Shown here one piece after another: positions 26,394-41,800 of a stretch of DNA of 64,000 bases. Position numbers and translations under genes: made by a program. The stretch spans positions 62,001-126,000 of the forward strand of contig JAYJMR010000073.1 in the NCBI GenBank assembly GCA_037074705.1, read 5' to 3'. This DNA is from Zhengitettix transpicula (Eukaryota; Arthropoda; Insecta; Orthoptera; Tetrigidae). Within the stretch, counting starts at the first letter, position 1, and every line of letters begins with the position of its first letter. The notes beneath the pieces were generated by a model. It was not told the origin of the DNA, ran no database searches, and worked only from the letters and a program-made list of their open reading frames with translations.

Positions 26394-29300
26394 GATATTA
26401 ATTAATATATCGTAATATTTCGACGTTTCGACGACAAGTTTGGAATTTCACCAACCAAGAATCTTCAAATAACAAAGTCTTATTTCATAATAAATGACTC
26501 GTTCTTTATAAAAATTACTCAAACCAGCACTTCTAAAATCTTAATCTATTAATATTAATTAATATATCAAAATATTTCGACGTTTCGACGACAAGTTTGG
26601 AATTTCACCAACCAAGAATCTTCAAATAACAAAGTCTTATTTCATAATAAATGACTCGTTCTTTATAAAAAATACTCAAACCTGCACTTCTAAAATCTTA
26701 ATCCATTAATATTAATTAATATATCGTAATATTTCGACGTTTCGACGACAAGTTTGGAATTTCACCAACCAAGAATCTTCAAATAACAAAGTCTTATTTC
26801 ATAATAAATGACTCGTTCTTTATAAAAATTACTCAAACCAGCACTTCTAAAATCTTAATCCATTAATATTAATTAATATATCGTAATATTTCGACGTTTC
26901 GACGACAAGTTTGGAATTTCACCAACCAAGAATCTTCAAATAACAAAGTCTTATTTCATAATAAATGACTCGTTCTTTATAAAAATTACTCAAACCTGCA
27001 CTTCTAAAATCTAAATCCATTAATATTAATTAATATATCGTAATATATCGACGTTTCGACGACAAGTTTGGAATTTCACCAACCAAGAATCTTCAAATAA
27101 CAAAGTCTTATTTCATAATAAATGACTCGTTCTTTATAAAAATTACTCAAACCAGCACTTCTAAAATCTTAATCCATTAATATTAATTAATATATCGTAA
27201 TATTTTGACGTTTCGACGACAAGTTTGGAATTTCACCAACCAAGAATCTTCAAATAACAAAGTCTTATTTCATAATAAATGACTCGTTCTTTATAAAAAT
27301 TACTCAAACCAGCACTTCTAAAATCTTAATCCATTAATATTAATTAATATATCGTAATATTTCGACGTTTCGACGACAAGTTTGGAATTTCACCAACCAA
27401 GAATCTTCAAATAACAAAGTCTTATTTCATAATAAATGACTCGTTCTTTATAAAAATTACTCAAACCAGCACTTCTAAAATCTTAATCCATTAATATTAA
27501 TTAATATATCGTAATATTTCGACGTTTCGACGACAAGTTTGGAATTTCACCAACCAAGAATCTTCAAATAACAAAGTCTTATTTCATAATAAATGACTCG
27601 TTCTTTATAAAAATTACTCAAACCAGCACTTCTAAAATCTTAATCCATTAATATTAATTAATATATCGTAATATTTCGACGTTTCGACGACAAGTTTGAA
27701 ATTTCACCAACCAAGAATCTTCAAATAACAAAGTGTTATTTCATAATAAATGACTCGTTCTTTATAAAAATTACTCAAACCTGCACTTCTAAAATCTTAA
27801 TCCATTAATATTAATTAATATATCGTAATATTTCGACGTTTCGACGACAAGTTTGGAATTTCACCAACCAAGAATCTTCAAATAACAGTCTTATTTCATA
27901 ATAAATGACTCGTTCTTTATAAAAATTACTCAAACCAGCACTTCTAAAATCTTAATCCATTAATATTAATTAATATATCGTAATATTTCGACGTTTCGAC
28001 GACAAGTTTGGAATTTCACCAACCAAGAATCTTCAAATAACAAAGTCTTATTTCATAATAAATGACTCGTTCTTTATAAAAATTACTCAAACCTGCACTT
28101 CTAAAATCTTAATCCATTAATATTAATTAATATATCGTAATATTTCGACGTTTCGACGACAAGTTTGGAATTTCACCAACCAAGAATCTTCAAATAACAA
28201 AGTCTTATTTCATAATAAATGACTCGTTCTTTATAAAAATTACTCAAACCAGCACTTCTAAAATCTTAATCCATTAATATTAATTAATATATCGTAATAT
28301 TTCGACGTTTCGACGACAAGTTTGGAATTTCACCAACCAAGAATCTTCAAATAACAAAGTCTTATTTCATAATAAATGACTCGTTCTTTATAAAAATTAC
28401 TCAAACCAGCACTTTTAAAATCTTAATCCATTAATATTAATTAATATATCGTAATATTTCGACGTTTCGACGACAAGTTTGGAATTTCACCAACCAAGAA
28501 TCTTCAAATAACAAAGTCTTATTTCATAATAAATGACTCATTCTTTATAAAAATTACTCAAACCTGCACTTCTAAAATCTTAATCCATTAATATTATTTA
28601 ATATATCGTAATATTTCGACGTTTCGACGACAAGTTTGGAATTTCACCAACCAAGAATCTTCAAATAACAAAGTCTTATTTCATAATAAATGACTCGTTC
28701 TTTATAAAAATTACTCAAACCTGCACTTCTAAAAACTTAATCTATTAATATTAATTAATATATCAAAATATTTCGACGTTTCGACGACAAGTTTGGAATT
28801 TCACCAACCAAGAATCTTCAAATAACAAAGTCTTATTTCATAATAAATGACTCGTTCTTTATAAAAATTACTCAAACCAGCACTTCTAAAATCTTAATCT
28901 ATTAATACTAATTAATATATCGTAATATTTCGAAGTTTCGACGACAAGTTTGGAATTTCACCAACCAAGAATCTTCAAATAACAAAGTCTTATTTCATAA
29001 TAAATGACTCGTTCTTTATAAAAATTACTCAAACCTGCACTTCTAAAATCTTAATCCATTAATATTAATTAATATATCGTAATATTTCGACGTTTCGACG
29101 ACAAGTTTGGAATTTCACCAACCAAGAATCTTCAAATAACAAAGTCTTATTTCATAATAAATGACTCGTTCTTTATAAAAATTACTCAAACCTGCACTTC
29201 TAAAATCTTAATCCATTGATATTAATTAATATATCGTAATATTTCGACGTTTCGACGACAAGTTTGGAATTTCACCAACCAAGAATCTTCAAATAACAAA

Positions 29301-32300
29301 GTCTTATTTCATAATAAATGACTCGTTCTTTATAAAAATTACTCAAACCAGCACTTCTAAAATCTTAATCTATTAATATTAATTAATATATCAAAATATT
29401 TCGACGTTTCGACGACAAGTTTGGAATTTCACCAACCAAGAATCTTCAAATAACAAAGTCTTATTTCATAATAAATGACTCGTTCTTTATAAAAAATACT
29501 CAAACCTGCACTTCTAAAATCTTAATCCATTAATATTAATTAATATATCGTAATATTTCGACGTTTCGACGACAAGTTTGGAATTTCACCAACCAAGAAT
29601 CTTCAAATAACAAAGTCTTATTTCATAATAAATGACTCGTTCTTTATAAAAATTACTCAAACCAGCACTTCTAAAATCTTAATCCATTAATATTAATTAA
29701 TATATCGTAATATTTCGACGTTTCGACGACAAGTTTGGAATTTCACCAACCAAGAATCTTCAAATAACAAAGTCTTATTTCATAATAAATGATTCGTTCT
29801 TTATAAAAATTACTCAAACCTGCACTTCTAAAATCTTAATCCATTAATATTAATTAATATATCGTAATATTTCGACGTTTCGACGACAAGTTTGGAATTT
29901 CACCAACCAAGAATCTTCAAATAACAAAGTCTTATTTCATAATAAATGACTCGTTCTTTATAAAAATTACTCAAACCAGCACTTCTAAAATCTTAATCCA
30001 TTAATATTAATTAATATATCGTAATATTTCGACGTTTCGACGACAAGTTTGGAATTTCACCAACCAAGAATCTTCAAATAACAAAGTCTTATTTCATAAT
30101 AAATGACTCGTTCTTTATAAAAATTACTCAAACCAGCACTTCTAAAATCTTAATCCATTAATATTAATTAATATATCGTAATATTTCGACGTTTCGACGA
30201 CAAGTTTGGAATTTCACCAACCAAGAATCTTCAAATAACAAAGTCTTATTTCATAATAAATGACTCGTTCTTTATAAAAATTACTCAAACCAGCACTTCT
30301 AAAATCTTAATCCATTAATATTAATTAATATATCGTAATATTTCGACGTTTCGACGACAAGTTTGGAATTTCACCAACCAAGAATCTTCAAATAACAAAG
30401 TCTTATTTCATAATAAATGACTCGTTCTTTATAAAAATTACTCAAACCAGCACTTCTAAAATCTTAATCCATTAATATTAATTAATATATCTTAATATTT
30501 CGACGTTTCGACGACAAGTTTGGAATTTTACCAACCAAGAATCTTCAAATAACAAAGTCTTATTTCATAATAAATGACTCGTTCTTTATAAAAATTACTC
30601 AAACCTGCACTTCTAAAATCTTAATCCATTAATATTAATTAATATATCGTAATATTTCGACGTTCGACGACAAGTTTGGAATTTCACCAACCAAGAATCT
30701 TCAAATAACAAAGTCTTATTTCATAATAAATGACTCGTTCTTTATAAAAATTACTCAAACCAGCACTTCTAAAATCTTAATCCATTAATATTAATTAATA
30801 TATCGTAATATTTCGACGTTTCGACGACAAGTTTGGAATTTCACCAACCTAGAATCTTCAAATAACAAAGTCTTATTTCATAATAAATGACTCGTTCTTT
30901 ATAAAAATTACTCAAACCTGCACTTCTAAAATCTTAATCCATTAATATTAATTAATATATCGTAATATTTCGACGTTTCGACGACAAGTTTGGAATTTCA
31001 CCAACCAAGAATCTTCAAATAACAAAGTCTTATTTCATAATAAATGACTCGTTCTTTATAAAAATTACTCAAACCAGCACTTCTAAAATCTTAATCCATT
31101 AATATTAATTAATATATCGTAATATTTCGACGTTTCGACGACAAGTTTGGAATTTCACCAACCAAGAATCTTCAAATAACAAAGTCTTATTTCATAATAA
31201 ATGACTCATTCTTTATAAAAATTACTCAAACCTGCACTTCTAAAATCTTAATCCATTAATATTATTTAATATATCGTAATATTTCGACGTTTCGACGACA
31301 AGTTTGGAATTTCACCAACCAAGAATCTTCAAATAACAAAGTCTTATTTCATAATAAATGACTCGTTCTTTATAAAAATTACTCAAACCTGCACTTCTAA
31401 AAACTTAATCTATTAATATTAATTAATATATCAAAATATTTCGACGTTTCGACGACAAGTTTGGAATTTCACCAACCAAGAATCTTCAAATAACAAAGTC
31501 TTATTTCATAATAAATGACTCGTTCTTTATAAAAATTACTCAAACCAGCACTTCTAAAATCTTAATCTATTAATACTAATTAATAAATCGTAATATTTCG
31601 AAGTTTCGACGTCAAGTTTGGAATTTCACCAACCAAGGATCTTCAAATAACAAAGTCTTATTTCATAATAAATGACTCGTTCTTTTTAAAAATTAGTCAA
31701 ACCTGCACTTCTAAAATCTTAATCTATTAATATTAATTAATATATCGTAATATTTCGACGTTTCGACGACAAGTTTGGAATTTCACCAACCAAGAATCTT
31801 CAAATAACAAAGTCTTATTTCATAATAAATGACTCGTTCTTTATAAAAATTACTCAAACCTGCACTTCTAAAATCTTAATCCATTAATATTAATTAATAT
31901 ATCGTAATATTTCGACGATTCGACGACAAGTTTGGAATTTCACCAACCAAGAATCTTCAAATAACAAAGTCTTATTTCATAATAAATGACTCGTTCTTTA
32001 TAAAAATTACTCAAACCTGCACTTCTAAAATCTTAATCCATTAATATTAATTAATATATCGTAATATTTCGACGTTTCGACGACAAGTTTGGAATTTCAC
32101 CAACCAAGAATCTTCAAATAACAAAGTCTTATTTCATAATAAATGACTCGTTCTTTATAAAAATTACTCAAACCTGCACTTCTAAAATCTTAATCCATTG
32201 ATATTAATTAATATATCGTAATATTTCGACGTTTCGACGACAAGTTTGGAATTTCACCAACCAAGAATCTTCAAATAACAAAGTCTTATTTCATAATAAA

Positions 32301-35300
32301 TGACTCGTTCTTTATAAAAATTACTCAAACCAGCACTTCTAAAATCTTAATCTATTAATATTAATTAATATATCAAAATATTTCGACGTTTCGACGACAA
32401 GTTTGGAATTTCACCAACCAAGAATCTTCAAATAACAAAGTCTTATTTCATAATAAATGACTCGTTCTTTATAGAAATTACTCAAACCTGCACTTCTAAA
32501 ATCTTAATCCATTAATATTAATTAATATATCGTAATATTTCGACGTTTCGACGACAAGTTTGGAATTTCACCAACCAAGAATCTTCAAATAACAAAGTCT
32601 TATTTCATAATAAATGACTCGTTCTTTATAAAAATTAGTCAAACCTGCACTTTTAAAATCTTAATCTATTAATATTAATTAATATATCACAATATTTCGA
32701 CGTTTCGACGACAAGTTTGGAATTTCACCAACCAAGAATCTTCAAATAACAAAGTCTTATTTCATAATAAATGACTCGTTCTTTATAAAAATTAGTCAAA
32801 CCTGCACTTCTAAAATCTTAATCCATTAATACTAATTAATATATCGTAATATTTCGACGTTTCGACGACAAGTTTGGAATTTCACCAACCAAGAATCTTC
32901 AAATAACAAAGTCTTATTTCATAATAAATGACTCGTTCTTTATAAAAAATACTCAAACCTGCACTTCTAAAATCTTAACCCATTAATATTAATTAATATA
33001 TAGTAATATTTCGACGTTTCGACGACAAGTTTGGAATTTCACCAACCAAGAATCTTCAAATAACAAAGTCTTATTTCATAATAAATAACTCGTTCTTTAT
33101 AAAAATTACTCAAACCAGCACTTCTAAAATCTTAATCTATTAATACTAATTAATATATCAAAATATTTCGACGTTTCGACGACAAGTTTGGAATTTCACC
33201 AACCAAGAATCTTCAAATAACAAAGTCTTATTTCATAATAAATGACTCGTTCTTTTTAAAAATTAGTCAAACCTGCACTTCTAAAATCTTAATCCATTAA
33301 TATTAATTAATATATCGTAATATTTCGACGTTTCGACGACAAGTTTGGAATTCACCAACCAAGAATCTTCAAATAACAAAGTCTTATTTCATAATAAATG
33401 ACTCGTTCTTTATAAAAATTAGTCAAACCTGCACTTTTAAAATCTTAATCTATTAATATTAATTAATATATCACAATATTTCGACGTTTCGACGACAAGT
33501 TTGGAATTTCACCAACCAAGAATCTTCAAATAACAAAGTCTTATTTCATAATAAATGACTCGTTCTTTATAAAAATTAGTCAAACCTGCACTTCTAAAAT
33601 CTTAATCCATTAATACTAATTAATATATCGTAATATTTCGACGTTTCGACGACAAGTTTGGAATTTCACCAACCAAGAATCTTCAAATAACAAAGTCTTA
33701 TTTCATAATAAATAACTCGTTCTTTATATAAATTATTTAAACCAGCACTTCTAAAATCTTAATCTATTAATACTAATTAATATATCAAAATATTTCGACG
33801 TTTCGACGACAAGTTTGGAATTTCACCAACCAAGAATCTTCAAATAACAAAGTCTTATTTCATAATAAATGACTCGTTCTTTTTAAAAATTAGTCAAACC
33901 TGCACTTTTAAAATCTTAATCCATTAATATTAATTAATATATCGTAATATTTCGACGTTTCGACGACAAGTTTGGAATTTCACCAACCAAGAATCTTCAA
34001 ATAACAAAGTCTTATTTCATAATAAATGACTCGTTCTTTATAAAAATTAGTCAAACCTGCACTTTTTAAATCTTAATCTATTAATATTAATTAATATATC
34101 ACAATATTTCGACGTTTCGACGACAAGTTTGGAATTTCACCAACCAAGAATCTTCAAATAACAAAGTCTTATTTCATAATAAATGACTCGTTCTTTATAA
34201 AAATTAGTCAAACCTGCACTTCTAAAATCTTAATCCATTAATACTAATTAATATATCGTAATATTTCGACGTTTCGACGACAAGTTTGGAATTTCACCAA
34301 CCAAGAATCTTCAAATAACAAAGTCTTATTTCATAATAAATGACTCGTTCTTTATAAAAAATACTCAAACCTGCACTTCTAAAATCTTAACCCATTAATA
34401 TTAATTAATATATAGTAATATTTCGACGTTTCGACGACAAGTTTGGAATTTCACCAACCAAGAATCTTCAAATAACAAAGTCTTATTTCATAATAAATGA
34501 CTCGTTCTTTATAAAAATTACTCAAACCTGCACTTCTAAAATCTTAATCCATTGATATTAATTAATATATCGTAATATTTCGACGTTTCGACGACAAGTT
34601 TGGAATTTCACCAACCAAGAATCTTCAAATAACAAAGTCTTATTTCATAATAAATGACTCGTTCTTTATAAAAATTACTCAAACCAGCACTTCTAAAATC
34701 TTAATCTATTAATATTAATTAATATATCAAAATATTTCGACGTTTCGACGACAAGTTTGGAATTTCACCAACCAAGAATCTTCAAATAACAAAGTCTTAT
34801 TTCATAATAAATGACTCGTAGTTTATAGAAATTACTCAAACCTGCACTTCTAAAATCTTAATCCATTAATATTAATTAATATATCGTAATATTTCGACGT
34901 TTCGACGACAAGTTTGGAATTTCACCAACCAAGAATCTTCAAATAACAAAGTCTTATTTCATAATAAATGACTCGTTCTTTATAAAAATTAGTCAAACCT
35001 GCACTTTTAAAATCTTAATCTATTAATATTAATTAATATATCACAATATTTCGACGTTTCGACGACAAGTTTGGAATTTCACCAACCAAGAATCTTCAAA
35101 TAACAAAGTCTTATTTCATAATAAATGACTCGTTCTTTATAAAAATTAGTCAAACCTGCACTTCTAAAATCTTAATCCATTAATACTAATTAATATATCG
35201 TAATATTTCGACGTTTCGACGACAAGTTTGGAATTTCACCAACCAAGAATCTTCAAATAACAAAGTCTTATTTCATAATAAATGACTCGTTCTTTATAAA

Positions 35301-37535
35301 AAATACTCAAACCTGCACTTCTAAAATCTTAACCCATTAATATTAATTAATATATAGTAATATTTCGACGTTTCGACGACAAGTTTGGAATTTCACCAAC
35401 CAAGAATCTTCAAATAACAAAGTCTTATTTCATAATAAATAACTCGTTCTTTATAAAAATTACTCAAACCAGCACTTCTAAAATCTTAATCTATTAATAC
35501 TAATTAATATATCAAAATATTTCGACGTTTCGACGACAAGTTTGGAATTTCACCAACCAAGAATCTTCAAATAACAAAGTCTTATTTCATAATAAATGAC
35601 TCGTTCTTTTTAAAAATTAGTCAAACCTGCACTTCTAAAATCTTAATCCATTAATATTAATTAATATATCGTAATATTTCGACGTTTCGACGACAAGTTT
35701 GGAATTCACCAACCAAGAATCTTCAAATAACAAAGTCTTATTTCATAATAAATGACTCGTTCTTTATAAAAATTAGTCAAACCTGCACTTTTAAAATCTT
35801 AATCTATTAATATTAATTAATATATCACAATATTTCGACGTTTCGACGACAAGTTTGGAATTTCACCAACCAAGAATCTTCAAATAACAAAGTCTTATTT
35901 CATAATAAATGACTCGTTCTTTATAAAAATTAGTCAAACCTGCACTTCTAAAATCTTAATCCATTAATACTAATTAATATATCGTAATATTTCGACGTTT
36001 CGACGACAAGTTTGGAATTTCACCAACCAAGAATCTTCAAATAACAAAGTCTTATTTCATAATAAATAACTCGTTCTTTATATAAATTATTTAAACTAGC
36101 ACTTCTAAAATCTTAATCTATTAATACTAATTAATATATCAAAATATTTCGACGTTTCGACGACAAGTTTGGAATTTCACCAACCAAGAATCTTCAAATA
36201 ACAAAGTCTTATTTCATAATAAATGACTCGTTCTTTTTAAAAATTAGTCAAACCTGCACTTCTAAAATCTTAATCCATTAATATTAATTAATATATCGTA
36301 ATATTTCGACGTTTCGACGACAAGTTTGGAATTTCACCAACCAAGAATCTTCAAATAACAAAGTCTTATTTCATAATAAATGACTCGTTCTTTATAAAAA
36401 TTAGTCAAACCTGCACTTTTTAAATCTTAATCTATTAATATTAATTAATATATCACAATATTTCGACGTTTCGACGACAAGTTTGGAATTTCACCAACCA
36501 AGAATCTTCAAATAACAAAGTCTTATTTCATAATAAATGACTCGTTCTTTATAAAAAATACTCAAACCTGCACTTCTAAAATCTTAACCCATTAATATTA
36601 ATTAATATATAGTAATATTTCGACGTTTCGACGACAAGTTTGGAATTTCACCAACCAAGAATCTTCAAATAACAAAGTCTTATTTCATAATAAATAACTC
36701 GTTCTTTATAAAAATTACTCAAACCAGCACTTCTAAAATCTTAATCTATTAATACTAATTAATATATCAAAATATTTCGACGTTTCGACGACAAGTTTGG
36801 AATTTCACCAACCAAGAATCTTCAAATAACAAAGTCTTATTTCATAATAAATGACTCGTTCTTTTTAAAAATTAGTCAAACCTGCACTTCTAAAATCTTA
36901 ATCCATTAATATTAATTAATATATAGTAATATTTCGACGTTTCGACGACAAGTTTGGAATTTCACCAACCAAGAATCTTCAAATAACAAAGTCTTATTTC
37001 ATAATAAATAACTCGTTCTTTATAAAAATTACTCAAACCAGCACTTCTAAAATCTTAATCTATTAATACTAATTAATATATCAAAATATTTCGACGTTTC
37101 GACGACAAGTTTGGAATTTCACCAACCAAGAATCTTCAAATAACAAAGTCTTATTTCATAATAAATGACTCGTACTTTTTAAAAATTAGTCAAACCTGCA
37201 CTTCTAAAATCTTAATCTATTAATATTAATTAATATATCGTAATATTTCGACGTTTCGACGACAAGTTTGGAATTTCACCAACCAAGAATCTTCAAATAA
37301 CAAAGTCTTATTTCATAATAAATGACTCGTTCTTTATAAAAATTACTCAAACCTGCACTTCTAAAATCTTAATCCATTAATATTAATTAATATATCGTAA
37401 TATTTCGACGTTTCGACGACAAGTTTGGAATTTCACCAACCAAGAATCTTCAAATAACAAAGTCTTATTTCATAATAAATGACTCGTTCTTTATAAAAAT
37501 TACTCAAACCTGCACTTCTAAAATCTTAATCCATT
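26394..37535 (+). repeat. Higher-order block B, spacings of 18, 19, 15 and 19 monomers
   Basis: A CCATTGATATT marker occurs at 26394, 29218, 32200, 34554 and 37536 (position of the G). The spacings are 2,824, 2,982, 2,354 and 2,982 bp. These equal 18, 19, 15 and 19 monomers after allowing for indels inside each interval: AACAGTC near 27886 (-2), CGTTCG near 30663 (-1) and GGAATTCACC at 33347 and 35701 (-1 each). Within the intervals runs of CAA-, CAC- and AGT-type monomers with AATAACTCG and TTAGTC/CTTTTAAAA markers recur, e.g. TATATAAATTATTTAAAC near 33726 and 36080. Confidence 0.9.
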
Positions 37536-38899
37536 GATATTAATTAATATATCGTAATATTTCGACGTTTCGACGACAAGTTTGGAATTTAACCAACCAA
37601 GAATCTTCAAATAACATAGTCTTATTTCATGATAAATGACTCGTTCTTTATAGAAATTACTCAAACCTGCACTTCTAAAATCTAATCCATTAATATTAAT
37701 TAATATATCGTAATATTTCGACGTTTCGAAGACAAGTTTGGAATTTCACCAACCAAGAATCTTCAAATAACAAAGTCTTATTTCATAATAAATGACTCGT
37801 TCTTTATAAAAATTACTCAAACCTGCACTTCTAAAATCTTAATCCATTAATATGAATTAATATATCGTAATATTTCGACGTTTCGACGACAAGTTTGGAA
37901 TTTCACCAACCAAGAATCTTCAAATAACAAAGTCTTATTTCATAATAAATGACTCGTTCTTTATAAAAATTACTCAAACCTGCACTTCTAAAATCTTAAT
38001 CCATTAATATTATTTAATATATCGTAATATTTCGACGTTTCGACGTCAAGTTTGGAATTTCACCAACCAAGAATCTTCAAACAACAAAGTCTTTTTTCAT
38101 AATAAATGACTCGTTCTTTATTAAAATTACTCGAACCAGCACTTCTAAAATCTTAATCCATTAATATTAATTAATATATCGTAATATTTCGACGTTTCGA
38201 CGACAAGTTTGGAATTTCACCAACCAAGAATCTTCAAATAACAAAGTCTTATTTCATAATAAATGACTCGTTCTTTATAAAAATTACTCAAACCAGCACT
38301 TCTAAAATCTTAATCCATTAATATTAATTAATATATCGTAATATTTCGACGTTTCGACGACAAGTTTGGAATTTCACCAACCAAGAATCTTCAAATAACA
38401 AAGTCTTATTTCATAATAAATGACTCGTTCTTTATAAAAATTACTCAAACCTGCACTTCTAAAATCTTAATCCATTAATATTAATTAATATATCGTAATA
38501 TTTCGACGTTTCGACGACAAGTTTGGAATTTCACCAACCAAGAATCTTCAAATAACAAAGTCTTATTTCATAATAAATGACTCGTTCTTTATAAAAATTA
38601 CTCAAACCAGCACTTCTAAAATCTTAATCCATTAATATTAATTAATATATCGTAATATTTCGACGTTTCGACGACAAGTTTGGAATTTCACCAACCAAGA
38701 ATCTTCAAATAACAAAGTCTTATTTCATAATAAATGACTCGTTCTTTATAAAAATTACTCAAACCAGCACTTCTAAAATCTTAATCCATTAATATTAATT
38801 AATATATCGTAATATTTCGACGTTTCGACGACAAGTTTGGAATTTCACCAACCAAGAATCTTCAAATAACAAAGTCTTATTTCATAATAAATGACTCGT

Positions 38900-41800
38900 T
38901 CTTTATAAAAATTACTCAAACCAGCACTTCTAAAATCTTAATCCATTAATATTAATTAATATATAGTAATATTTCGACGTTTCGACGACAAGTTTGGAAT
39001 TTCACCAACCAAGAATCTTCAAATAACAAAGTCTTATTTCATAATAAATGACTCGTTCTTTATCAAAATTACTCAAACCTGCACTTCTAAAATCTTAATC
39101 CATTAATATTAATTAATATATCGTAATATTTCGACGTTTCGACGACAAGTTTGGAATTTCACCAACCAAGAATCTTCAAATAACAAAGTCTTATTTAATA
39201 ATAATTGACTCGTTCTTTATAAAAATTACTCAAACCTGCACTTCTAAAATCTTAATCCATTAATATTAATTAATATATCGTAATATTTCGACGTTTCGAC
39301 GACAAGTTTGGAATTTCACCAACCAAGAATCTTCAAATAACAAAGTCTTATTTCATAATAAATGACTCGTTCTTTATAAAAATTACTCAAACCAGCACTT
39401 CTAAAATCTTAATCCATTAATATTAATTAATATATCGTAATATTTTGACGTTTCGACGACAAGTTTGGAATTTCACCAACCAAGAATCTTCAAATAACAA
39501 AGTCTTCTTTCATAATAAATGACTCGTTCATTATAAAAATTACTCAAACCTGCACTTCTAAAATCTTAATCCATTAATATTAATTAATATATCGTAATAT
39601 TTCGACGTTTCGACGACAAGTTTGGAATTTCACCAACCAAGAATCTTCAAATAACAAAGTCTTATTTCATAATAAATGACTCGTTCTTTATAAAAATTAC
39701 TCAAACCTGCACTTCTAAAATCTTAATCCATTAATATTAATTAATATATCGTAATATTTCGACGTTTCGACGACAAGTTTGGAATTTCACCAACCAAGAA
39801 TCTTCAAATAACAAAGTCTTATTTCATAATAAATGACTCGTTCTTTATAAAAATTACTCAAACCTGCACTTCTAAAATCTTAATCCATTAATATTAATTA
39901 ATATATCGTAATATTTCGACGTTTCGACGACAAGTTTGGAATTTCACCAACCAAGAATCTTCAAATAACAAAGTTTTATTTCATAATAAATGACTCGTTC
40001 TTTATAAAAATTACTCAAACCAGCACTTCTAAAATCTTAATCCATTAATATTAATTAATATATCGTAATATTTCGACGTTTCGACGACAAGTTTGGAATT
40101 TCACCAACCAAGAATCTTCAAATAACAAAGTCTTATTTCATAATAAATGACTCGTTCTTTATAAAAATTACTAAAACCAGCACTTCTAAAATCTTAATCC
40201 ATTAATATTAATTAATATATCGTAATATTTCGACGTTTCGACGACAAGTTTGGAATTTCACCAACCAAGAATCTTCAAATAACAAAGTCTTATTTCATAA
40301 TAAATGACTCGTTCTTTATAAAAATTACTCAAACCAGCACTTCTAAAATCTTAATCCATTAATATTAATTAATATAACGTAATATTTCGACGTTTCGACG
40401 ACAAGTTTGGAATTTCACCAACCAAGAATCTTCAAATAACAAAGTCTTATTTCATAATAAATGACTCGTTCTTTATAAAAATTACTCAAACCAGCACTTC
40501 TAAAATCTTAATCCATTAATATTAATTAATATATAGTAATATTTCGACGTTTCGACGACAAGTTTGGAATTTCACCAACCAAGAATCTTCAAATAACAAA
40601 GTCTTATTTCATAATAAATGACTCGTTCTTTATAAAAATTACTCAAACCTGCACTTCTAAAATCTTAATCCATTAATATTAATTAATATATCGTAATATT
40701 TCGACGTTTCGACGACAAGTTTGGAATTTCACCAACCAAGAATCTTCAAATAACAAAGTCTTATTTAATAATAATTGACTCGTTCTTTATAAAAATTACT
40801 CAAACCTGCACTTCTAAAATCTTAATCCATTAATATTAATTAATATATCGTAATATTTCGACGTTTCGACGACAAGTTTGGAATTTCACCAACCAAGAAT
40901 CTTCAAATAACAAAGTCTTATTTCATAATAAATGACTCGTTCTTTATAAAAATTACTCAAACCAGCACTTCTAAAATCTTAATCCATTAATATTAATTAA
41001 TATATCGTAATATTTTGACGTTTCGACGACAAGTTTGGAATTTCACCAACCAAGAATCTTCAAATAACAAAGTCTTCTTTCATAATAAATGACTCGTTCA
41101 TTATAAAAATTACTCAAACCTGCACTTCTAAAATCTTAATCCATTAATATTAATTAATATATCGTAATATTTCGACGTTTCGACGACAAGTTTGGAATTT
41201 CACCAACCAAGAATCTTCAAATAACAAAGTCTTATTTCATAATAAATGACTCGTTCTTTATAAAAATTACTCAAACCTGCACTTCTAAAATCTTAATCCA
41301 TTAATATTAATTAATATATCGTAATATTTCGACGTTTCGACGACAAGTTTGGAATTTCACCAACCAAGAATCTTCAAATAACAAAGTCTTATTTCATAAT
41401 AAATGACTCGTTCTTTATAAAAATTACTCAAACCTGCACTTCTAAAATCTTAATCCATTAATATTAATTAATATATCGTAATATTTCGACGTTTCGACGA
41501 CAAGTTTGGAATTTCACCAACCAAGAATCTTCAAATAACAAAGTTTATTTCATAATAAATGACTCGTTCTTTATAAAAATTACTCAAACCAGCACTTCTA
41601 AAATCTTAATCCATTAATATTAATTAATATATCGTAATATTTCGACGTTTCGACGACAAGTTTGGAATTTCACCAACCAAGAATCTTCAAATAACAAAGT
41701 CTTATTTCATAATAAATGACTCGTTCTTTATAAAAATTACTCAAACCTGCACTTCTAAAATCTTAATCCATTAATATTAATTAATATATCGTAATATTTC

